From positions 32,754,474 to 32,818,473 of the forward strand of contig NC_086380.1 in the NCBI RefSeq assembly GCF_036588685.1: DNA of 64,000 nt. Reading direction: 5' to 3'. Below, piece by piece: positions 38,801-50,800 of this stretch (position 1 is its first letter; the number at the start of each line of letters is the position of its first letter). The stretch is from Mytilus trossulus. Its lineage: Eukaryota > Mollusca > Bivalvia > Mytilida > Mytilidae. The notes beneath the pieces are model-generated. The model was not told the origin of the DNA, ran no database searches, and was given only the letters and a program-made list of their open reading frames with translations. Position numbers and translations under genes: made by a program.

Positions 38801-41800
38801 TTTTGAATTTTCCTCGGAGATCAGTATTTTTGTGATTTTATTACTTTTCATCATCTCTTTTTGTTTTCCACAAATGCATTCCTCATATACTAGTATAATA
38901 AGATTGAAATTTTATATTTGCGCCATACGTGCGTGTCGTATACAAACGAGTCATCAGTGAAGCTCGAATAAAAATAAGTTAGTAAGGCAAAAATATGATT
39001 AAGGGTAAAAACACAATAATTTTTTTAAACATTGTTTAAGTAATAATTTTCTAACGTTTGTTATCTTAGCTTGGGAAGAATTCAACGAAACCGATTGTTT
39101 TGATGAAAACGAAGAATTTCAATACAGTTTTCTTCATAACTTCGGCGAAAGAAAATCTGCGGGAGATTCAACCTACAATGGGCAGCATGGAAAATACGGA
39201 CCGGACGGTTATTATATTGATCTTGGACCAAAACAGAGCCTAGTTACAAAATATTTAAACTTGTTACAAGAAAGCAGTTGGATTGATTATCGGACTAGGG
39301 CACTGTTCCTAGATGTAGTGACGTATAATGCGAATACACGTTTATTCAGTCATATCAAAATTGTTTTTGAACTACCAACAACCGGAAGTATAACTTTGAC
39401 AACGGAAGTATGGTCTGCTAATCTTTATCCTTACGTCTATGCAATAGACTACTTGGTACTTTTACTGCAATTCATTTTTATAATTGTTATGTTGGTACGA
39501 TTTGTTTTATTTATTGTGAATTTCTATCGTTGGAGAACACGTGCGTTATTACGTATATCCACCTATTTACGTTTAATGGAATTGACATTTGGTATTGTGG
39601 CTATCGTCTGCTGTATACTAAGAATAGATGCTACAATATCAGCTATAGCACTTTTAAAGAAAAGTATAGGTAAGAAGACTTATGTTTGTTTTATTTATCG
39701 CATTCTTCGTATTATAAATAAAATTAAAACTTAATGTTTATCAAAAATATAAGAAACTCAATACATTAAGTTTCCTGATACTGATATTAGAAAAAAATAA
39801 TGTCAATAGTTGTTTGTTTCTTCAGTTATGATCGAGATCTGAATAAATGAGGAAAAAGAACTTATGCAAACGTTTAAATCTAATGAAACATAAAAAGACA
39901 AAATGTCAATACAAATCCGAACAAGATTCAGCGCTATGCATGAGGGATTTCTTGAATAAAAATGACCTTCAACATTTTATAATAGTCAATTGAAGTAAAA
40001 CTGTATCCGTAAACTCATATTTGTATCGAAGAACTGGTTACTGGGTTGATAAGACAATCAATCACACAGAATTTATCCACCAGCAGGAGTATCGAAAGAA
40101 GTATGACAAAAACTACGAATTTCAGAGCAAATTGGACGGGAAAGTCGTTAAAAACTGACAAAATCAAACACTTTCAATTAACAGACTAAGCGACAAACAC
40201 CTGATATATTCCTGACTAGATACAGACATTTTCCGGAAGTAAATGATTGATTGAATCTGACACTCAGTGGCAGTAAAAACTTTATTCTAACAAGATTTTA
40301 ATACAAGAATTTGTTGTTCACTTGATTTTATCATACATAGAGATAATGATTATGTTGGACAGGATTTGTTCGCCATATTGCTCTTTTAGCTACATGTTAA
40401 GCTTGAATTTGATTTTTTTAATATTCATATAAAACCTTCAATCTACCAATCAATATTAAAGACTTATAATATGATGTATTTCTTTGCTTTGTTAGGACGA
40501 TACGTATCCTTTGAGCTAGTAAGATTGTACGATGCTGCCTACAACGGTTGCCTTGCAGCAGTTCTCTTCATAATAACATTGGATCTTCTAAAGCCATTGG
40601 AATTTAATTATCACTTCTTCATGCTTGTATCATCTTTAAAGATAGCAAGAACAGCAATTTTTGCATTTATATTTATTATTGCTTTGGAATTAATAGCGTT
40701 TGCTGCTCTCCTATATCTCACAATAGGCAGACAACATGAGCTTTTTAGAAGTATGCCAGAATCTATTAACACTTTAGTGACTGTATTATTAGCAATGATG
40801 ACATACGAGTCTGAAGAATTTGATGATATACTAGTAAAGATTTACTTTGGAATATACACTATGTCAGTGACGATAACTCTAGTGAACGTGTTTTTTGTGC
40901 TGTTGACTATATCATTTAACGACGTAAAAGAAGGTTTGAAAAAGGGAACCCTTATTTACGACGAGAAACTAAATGCACATTTCTGGTATAAAGTAGACAA
41001 AATGGTGCAATGGTTCATAGACAGATGTTGTTTTTCCTGTAAGTATTATAACATATGGGATATGGAATGACTAAGAAAACGTTTTTATTGCAAGAGAAAA
41101 ACATGATAGAAGGGTCGATGGCTCTATCCGTTTTATTATACCTACACTGCTGGATAGCTGATTCACTAGAAATTATACCACATCTTCGTATTATTTTACT
41201 AGTATCTAAAAGCCTGACATGGTACAGGCACACATTTGTGCGTAGATTGACCTAGTCAAGAATGGGCCTTTTTTCTTGTTTTTTTTTTTACATATCTTGA
41301 CAATGAGTTGTTTAAAGTGAAACACTTAAAATCCACACACACCAAACGCCTTCAAAGAAATTAAAGGTTGGTTTTTAGTGATTATTTTGTTTAATTTAGG
41401 GGTCAAGCGAAACAGGAATGAGTTAGAGAAACTCCAAGAATGTGTAAGTATTGATGATCTTAGACACTTTGACTACACTTTGATTTTACTTCAGTTTATA
41501 CAGGTTCATACTGAGTAGAATATATGATAAATACTTAAACAAAAGTGATAAGAGATACAGGATTATATTTTCGTACCCCAGACGCGTCTTTCGTAAAAAA
41601 AAACAACGAACCACTAGCGACTCTAGAATTAAAGAGTTATAAAAGGTAAATGAATTACAAAGAAAGTTGAAAAAACAGCGAGGACCCACAATCCCGAAAA
41701 AGTTTGCAACAGCTGAGGTAATCTACTTCGGATTAGAAAGTTCTTAGTATAACCAACAATTCAACATTTTGTTAAGTTATAAGACTTAGTGCGATTACAT

Positions 41801-44800
41801 CGATGATAATGTGTGCAAACACATAATTGCTGACATGCTGGTGATACCCTAAACCAGGAATTGAAATACAAATATTGTTCTGAAAAAGAAAAAGAAAACC
41901 ACTCATTTGATAGCAAAAAAGAAGACGGGACATACCAATGGGACATTCAATGCTCATCTGAGTCGCGTAGAAACTGGCAATACCAAAGGCAACAAAAAGA
42001 TAAGCCAATAAAATAATTAAAGAAAACAAAAACTGAGCTAACCCGCCAAAACTTGGTTATCTCAGGTTCGTTAGAAGGGTTAACATATTTGTTGTGAGCA
42101 TTTTAAATTTGGCGGATATCGTTGTAGCATATGGAACTCTAAAAACTGATGAAAGACAGATGAAATATTAAAAAAAAAATGTGAAAATGTGAAAAGAAAA
42201 AAAAACCGTCAAAACAACCAGACAGTACACCGAACTACATTTTATGAACAAGACCGGCTCCATCGAAATAAAACCAGATATTAAAAGAGAGACAAATAAA
42301 ACAAACAAGAAATGGTAAAGATAGTCCGACTTGAAACAGGTACACAACGTGTTAGGTATAATCGCATTTTACGTGCGCACTAGCTGTAATACATATTAAT
42401 AAGTAAGTTTTATGATTATATTTCTATTTTAGCTTGAAAAATTAAAACATATGACGAATTTAATGACGAAAAATGATCTAGAACGACATAAATTGACAGC
42501 TAAAATGATGATCAAAATGATAGAACTTGACAAATATCGAACGAAGCTGGATTGTTTAAACGTCCAGTGGAATGAGTTTGCTACTAAATATATGTGCGTA
42601 TAAACATTTTATAGTTTTTTTCACTTATGCGATCTTTCATAAGAATTGTTACATTTGCAATTCATACTTTGAAGACTTTATTTTTTTTAGATTTCGTGCA
42701 TGACTTATATGTCCTAATGCTTAGTTGACCTTAGATGGATTGACGATTGTTTATAAGTCTTTTTTGGTAGTGAGACTTTTCAAAGGTTTTCTCTTTCCCT
42801 ATCCGGACCCGAAGGGCCCCAATGTGAGCTTGTGCCAACACTTGGCATCAGTCGTCGTCGCCCGTCGGCATCCGTCGTCTGTCTGTCGTCATCAACGTCG
42901 TCTGTCGGCGTAAACAATGTTGAAAATCTTCTCCTCTGAAACTACTGGACACAATACCTTCAAACTTTAACTGAATGTTTCGTAGGGTATAAGTTTATAA
43001 ATTGTATCCGAAGTTTTGATCTATCAACAAATATGGCCGCTATGGCTTCAAATAGAACTTGGGGGGGGGGGGATGCAGTTTTCAGCTTATAACTCGTAAA
43101 CTTGAGTATTTAGAGTAAAAGATAAGACGAATCAAACAAACCATTGTTGGGTTGCCGCCACTAATTGGTAACTTTAAGGAAATTTTGCAGTTTTTGGTTA
43201 TTGTTTTGAATATTAGCATAGATAGACATATAAAGAACTGGTAAAGATATATATAGCAAAAATGTTAAGTGAAATAAGATCTAGATAAATGTCAACGTGA
43301 CCAAAATAGTAAATTGACTCCTTAAGGGGTTATTGCCCACCCTTTAAGGACAGTTTTACCGAATTTGTTTATCATGTTTTCTAACTTTAAAAAATCTTCT
43401 CATCTGAAATGATTAGAAGCAAGTTAAACCAAATTTAGGATGAATAATTCTAAGGTGATTTAGAATGAAGTTTGTGTTTAATTTTCTGTTTCCTCAGAAA
43501 ACATTGCCGCCATGATTGAAAATAGAACATTAAGATAAAATGCAGTTTTTGACTTATATCTAAAAAATTAAAGCATTTGGAGCAAATAAGATCAGAAAGT
43601 AAAGTATTCACTAGGTCAAGGTCTATCTTACAAGTGAGCGTTTCAGGCTTTTGAAAGCCTTTTGATTTAATGCAAATTATAATGCTGTCTTTCCATTTGA
43701 TTTATCCCAATAATACATTAACAGGTTGATAGCAAATTGTTACGAAATTTATATTGCCTAAAAGTTTGCACATGTATTGGTTTATTTTCAATCATGAGAT
43801 AGGGTAGTGTCAGATTAAAGCAAATTTTCACTCATTATCACTTTTTTCATGACTTGAATGTTGTGATTAGTGAAAGAAAGCTCTCTTTTGATTTGGTGAT
43901 AATAACCAAACATTTTAAAGTTTTCCTTTCCAAAAATGTTGGATATTTACTTGTGATACATCAGAGGCATTTTGGTGACGATTACATATTCTAGCTTATG
44001 TGCTCATGATCAAAGTGCAGAAATGAATTATTCTGTACGCATGCATTGGAAAAGTTGAGTCTTTAATTTACTGCTTTATTGTTTGATTTATGTTCCTGAG
44101 ATGTCGGCACAGGTATTTCTACAGAAGAAGAATACCTGCTTCTTTGTCTCATGATTCAATCTAATCCTTTCACTGGGCTATTGAATGTCACATATACATC
44201 AACAGTGGCAGAGTGTAGGATAGATGTTTTTGATCAACCTAGTCAATGTACGATAGATCTTACAAGGGTTGAAAGCTTGTCTTAGACACGAGGTTAAATG
44301 TTAATTAGTGATTTTCATTATTTGATGTATTTTGAGTTCTTAAAATTTTTTGATTATGTACTTCAACTTCAAATAGAATATAAAAGGTTATTATTAATTC
44401 AAATTGTTTGTAGAAAAAGATAGGAATATGGTTATATTTAATGTAGTTCTGTCTTTTAAAGGGGAAGTCATTCATTTTTTTTCTGAACGACACTCTAGTC
44501 ATTAGAGACTCATAAATTTATAACTATATTAATGATTAACTCTGGTTGAGTGAACAAATTATATATTCTGAAATTTATCTGCTATGATAGATAATAAAAG
44601 TTAAGTTAAATAAAAAAAAAAATACACTATTGGGCAAATACATTAGTAATCCACATGTGATAGGTGTGATCAACTGAGATATTCAGTCCCCAACCATTTC
44701 AGTTGCATATGATTTAAAGTAATAGCAAAAGCAGCAATCTTATATTATTTGATTGCATTTTGATTTTGATTCCTTTATTAGCTCAACTGGTCCGAGGACA

Positions 44801-47800
44801 AGTGAGCTTTTCTCATCACTTGGCATCCGTCGTCTTTCGTCGTTAACTTGTTTAAAAATTTAACTTCTGGGCCAAATTTAACCAAATTTGGTCGCAATTA
44901 TCATTAAGGTATCTAGATTAAAAATTGTGTCTGATGATCCAACCTGCCATCCAAGATTGCCGACATTGCTTAATATAGAACATAGGAGGTAAAATGCAGG
45001 ATATGACTTGTATACTAAAACATTTAGAGCAAATATTTATCAGGAGATCTATCCATCCTGAAAATTTCGGACGAATCAGACAACCTGTTGTTGGGTTGCT
45101 GCCCCTGAATTGGTAATTTTTAGGAAATAGTTTGTTATTAGCTTGAATATTAGTATAGATAGAAATAAATTGTAAACATAAATAATGTTTAAGAAATTGT
45201 CATTCATGAGATAGGGAACTGTCAGATTAATGCAACTTTTCACTTATCATCACTTTTTATCATGACTTGGATGTTGGGATTAGTGAAGGAAAGACCCCTG
45301 TTGTTCATTGTGACAATTTCAGAACATTTTAATGTTTGTCTTTCCAAAATGATTGGATATTAACTTACGATACATCAAATCCATTTTGATGACGATTACA
45401 TATTCTAGCTTATGTGCTCACAGTGCAGAAATGAAATATTCTGTTCCCACGCATTGGAAAAGTTGACTCTTTAATTTATTGCATATCTGTTTGGTTTATG
45501 TTCCTGAGATGTCGGCACAGGTATTTCTACTGAAGAAGAATACCCGCTTCTTTGTCTCAGAATTAAATCTAATCCTTTCACTGGGCTATTGAATGTCACA
45601 GATACAACAACAGTGGCAGAGTGAAGGATAGTTGTTTTTGATCAATAAGGTCATGTTCCGATAGATCTTACAAGGGTTGAAAGCTAGTCTTTGATATAAG
45701 GTTAAATATTAATCAGAAGTTTTCATTATTTGATGTTTTATGAGTTGTTTTTAATTTTTTATTATACACTACAACTTCAAATAGAATATAAAAGTTTATT
45801 ATTTATTTAAATTGTTTGTAGACAATAGATACGAATATGGTTATATTTATTGTAGTTCTGTCATTAAAAGGGGAAGTAATTCATTGTTTTCTTCTGGAAG
45901 ACTACAATAAACTATTAGTCATTAGAGGTCTCATAGATTTATAACAAATTCATAATGAACTCTGATAGAGTGAACAAAATATATTCGGAAGTTTATCTGC
46001 TGAAAATGATAGATAATAAAAGTTAAGTTAAATGAAGAAAAAACAATAACGGTTAGTTAGATTAGTATTCAACTAATAATAGGTATGATACACTGAGACA
46101 TTCAGTCCCCAACCATTTGAGTTGTATCTGATTTAAAGTAATAATGCAAGCATCAATCTGATCTTTTATTGCATTTTGATTTTAATTCCGTTATAAGCTA
46201 ACCTGGCCCAGGCAAAGTGAGCGTTTCGTCATTGGCGTCCGTCGTCCTTCGTTGTAAACAATTTCGAAAATATTCTCTTCTGAAACTACTTGGCCAAATT
46301 TAACAAAACTTTGCCAGAATCATCATTAAGGTATCAAGTTTTAAAAATGTGTCCGATGATCCAACCCGCCATAAAAAATGGCCGACATTTCAAAAAGTAG
46401 AACGTAGTGGTAAAATACAGTTTTTGGCTTATATCTATGAAACTTAAGCATTTAGAGCAACCACGTGAGTTAAAAAAATGTTGTTGGGTTGCTGCCAATG
46501 AATTGGTAATTTTAAGGATATTTCGCATTTTTTTGTTAATATCTTGAATATTATTAAAGATAGAAATAAACTGTAAACAGAAATAATGTTCAGCAAAGTA
46601 AGATATACAAATAAGCCAACATAATCAAAATTGGCAGTCGACCCCTTAATGAGTTATTGCCTTTTATAGTCAATTTTTTCATAAATTGTTGTATTTTTGT
46701 TTACACAAATCTCTGAAATTACTAAAACAAATTTAACCAAACTTAGCCATAATCATTCTTAGGGTATTTAGTTTATTAATTGTGTTTATCACAAAAGGTT
46801 CATGTTTTGTTATATTTGCTTACTTATATTACATGTATTATTCAAACGAACGCAATAGATTTCTTAACATCATTTTGATCTCCTTTGCAGATTTGGATAT
46901 GGTTCAACAGGAGAGACATTGGTAATTTTATCTGTTCCTACTCTGTCATCTGTTGTAGAAATTGATATCGAATGTTATTTAGTACCCTGTTTGCGGCGTG
47001 ATGCTGTTAGAAAAACGAAGAACAAAGTTTGTGGCAATTCCTTTATGTTTTGCACTTCAGATAACAAACTTTTGAAAGTAAGTTTGAAGGTAAATATTAT
47101 TGTGTGTCGTTAGTGGGAGAAATTTAGTATGTTTAAAACATCAAAGTAATTTTTTTTATTGATCAATGTTCTGTTCCCACTTGAATGCAGCCTCAAATAA
47201 AGAAAACTCTATGTGTATTCAAACTCAAAATAGGGAAAATCAAATCAGTATTAACATTTGTTTTGAATTTTAAATGTTCAAATATCAAATTTACAGAACA
47301 TTTACATATATGAATAATATTAGTATGCACGTTTAAATTTCTGCAGTATGAATGAAAAAAAAACACCTATCATTTAACAATATGCATAATCAATATATTA
47401 CATATAGCAATACGGATTTGAAGATAATATTAACAATATTTTACAGCAAACATTTTAGAATGTACAAGAATAATAGTGTAAACAAGCACTTATTGACATC
47501 CAAAGCAGAACATCGTTTTGTTGCTAAAACGTATAAAAATGTATTTGTTAAATTTCAGGGATCTGTCAATTTAGAAGTTATATATAACAAACCAAACATG
47601 ACATATAATACAATTGTAACTAAAAAGGATAAGCATTCTGTATGGGAGACACAATACAGTTTTGAGGTAGGTCTTAATCATGTTAAAGTAGATCTAGCTA
47701 GCAATAAATCCAGTTTTTACCAACTTTTTTTCATGAAAAAATGTCTATACCAAGTCAGGAATATAGAATCACTCGCTCCGTTTGTAGGTAACATTTGATT

Positions 47801-50800
47801 TTGTAAGTTTTTACTGACTTTCCCCTATTGAAATAACATTCGAGTTCGGTATGCTTGTTATAATACGTTTTGAGCAGAATACATCATTTGTTTTTCATGA
47901 AATCAAATTCAATGAAGTTGCTTCAATGAATAGATTTGTAAAAAGAAGAGAGAAAATAAACGTGGACATGATGATATAGAATTAATATGTAATACCGGCA
48001 GTTGTCGATTGAAAAAGTATGAAAACAATCTGCAAAATTGCACTGAAATAACAATTTGAATAATTATTATATAGACAATGACAAGTCTAGTTAATGCTTA
48101 AACTATCACCTTTTAATACTCATTTAACAAGATTCAACCAAATAAAATAGCGAATTAAAAAAATTGTACACACAAAATGTTTCTGGAATTATTAGTCATT
48201 CTCTATGTGAAACCTTTCGATAAAAGTGCATATAAACCATTTAAAACACATATGATTCATTATCTTGTGACTACAAAGTATCAATATTTTAAGAGCTTTT
48301 TATCTGTTATCGATACATAACGAAGGAACTTTTAAAAAACCAAAAAAAAACCATAGTAAGCACACACACAAAAGGAGCACTGTTTAATTGTATACATCAT
48401 ATTTCAGACAAATACAGGAATACACGCATCACTACAACACATCCCATTCCATTTTTGTACGATGGAGACAGTTAAGAATGAATCGGAAAAAGGGATCCGA
48501 CCATTTGAATGGTATCAGGTTCAACAGGAAGGAAGAACTGTATTTCCATCATATGATACTGAATCTAGTGTTTCATTTACAAAAGATACGTTTAAAAATA
48601 GCTGTTCAGTTTCAATACGGGTAAGTAGAGTATACACATCGAAACTATGTACTTTGTTTAATGATTTGTTAATTAGTGTCATTTTGTAGTTTTCCTCAAG
48701 AATGATATTGTTTCGTCTGCTTGTGAATGAGAATACACTCTTCAAAACAAGGAAAGAGAGAATTCTAAATTTGACAAAATAAATTCGCTACACACAGTGG
48801 ACAAATGTAGCGATATTTTAGTGTTTTACATCTCTAACCCATAGTTTATATCTTTTCAATATGCAGCAAAAATTTCACATCTTATTATACCTTTATTCTC
48901 TATGGTTTTTTTTTTACTTTCGATTGATTTTGAAAAAATAAATTTGTGTTACTAGTTTTGTTTTAAATGAAACATACGAAATAACATAATATAATATTAA
49001 GTCAAATTATATACCATTTCGCAAATTAAATAGACACAAGGAACATTATTCGATGAATTAAAAATTCTTTAATACTGGTTATTGTAATGCTGCATATACC
49101 AATTAAAGCTTCTGATGTTTTTACCTTTTTTGCAGGGGGTAAAAAAAATAAGATTCGTTTCTTCATTTACTGTATCATACAAGTTTTACGTTTTGTAATA
49201 CTTACAAATATCTGAAGTAAAAGATTTCGAAATATTTGAAATTGAAATAATTACCATAAAGATGTTTGTCAACACCTTTAGAGCTTTTATATTTAAGTAT
49301 ATTGTTGTTGGACCTTGATGGCACTTGGAGGATACATACCAGCTAAACAACTTACAATTGATCATACATGCATACAATTTTTGTTATGTATATTTGTAGT
49401 CAATGCCTGGAACCACTGCAACAATTTTGAATGTTATCCTAGAATTTCCACCAGAGAAACCAATGAGAGTACATCTACCTCATTTATTTGAAGAGGGAAA
49501 TAATTTAAAAGCAGGTGCGATTTTTGTTTTGATTTATACAATGTTTATTTATAAAAAGAATTATAGCTTCGACATTAAATGAACTAATGTTTTCCGTTCA
49601 AAAAGGAGAAACAACCATGGGAGAAGAAAACAATAAGTGGAAAAACAATTGAAAGCTACATGGGAAAAAGAAAAAAGGGAAACAGACAACATTAAAAGGA
49701 AAACAAAAATAGAGCAACACGAGTCCTCATCAAAAACAAGTTATTTAATCTTGTGCCTCAGAAGGATATATATGTATATCCTATACAAGTGGCAGTTATT
49801 GTAATTCTTTTGACAATTCTCTTTTATTGTCCGGAGATTAGTAACGTTCGAGGAAAAGACGACAGGTTCTTTATTTGACATGTATACATTTGTAACATAT
49901 CCGTAATTCCATAATGTAAAATACAAGTACACATAATAGATAATCCAATAGAAGCCGTTATTAAAATAACTTCTAATCTTTTGAAATTCCAGATCATCCT
50001 GGTGAGTACATCATTTCAGCGAAAGAAGGATCCGAGCAGGAACATATTCGACATAATTCGGTTCTAAAAAAAGATAAAGATGGCTTTGATTTTTTGTATG
50101 ACACAAGAAAACATTGGTATGTTTGTTGATTATGGTAATTTAGAAACCTATATCTGATTTTTATTTCAATATAAATATATTGTTGCAGATGTAAGTTAGG
50201 TGAATTTACTAATATACACTATTCAACAAAAGAAACAATACAAGGCAATGTATTTTCCTTATATAATGAAATTGGACACACTGTACCAAGGTAAATAATT
50301 GCTTAATTATTCCTATATTTGCAGAGTATTATTTTCTTGTCAAACACTTTCATTTAGGAAAAAGTCCGATTTTTGTTACGTTATTTAACACAAATTACGT
50401 AGGTTACACAAACAATTAAGCAATAACAACAAACAGAATGGTTCTCAATTCGATTGACTCGTTCAAATAAACTCTTAGATACCAGGATTGAAATTTTATA
50501 TATACCCAAGACGCGCGTTTCGTCTACAAATGACTCATCAATGACGCTCGAATAAAAAAAAATGTAAAAAAAGCCAAATAAATTACGAGTTGAAGAGCAT
50601 TGAGGACCAAAAATTCTTAAAAGTGTTGCTAAATAATGTTATCTTTTTCTAAGGTAGAAACTCCTTAGTATTTCAAAAATTCAAAGTTTTGTTAACAGTT
50701 AATTTATAACTATAAACGTTCTGTAAAACTGCATATAAATGTTATGTAAGACATCGATTTTGAACCAGTCACAACACATTCAAAGAAAAATACTTTACAA

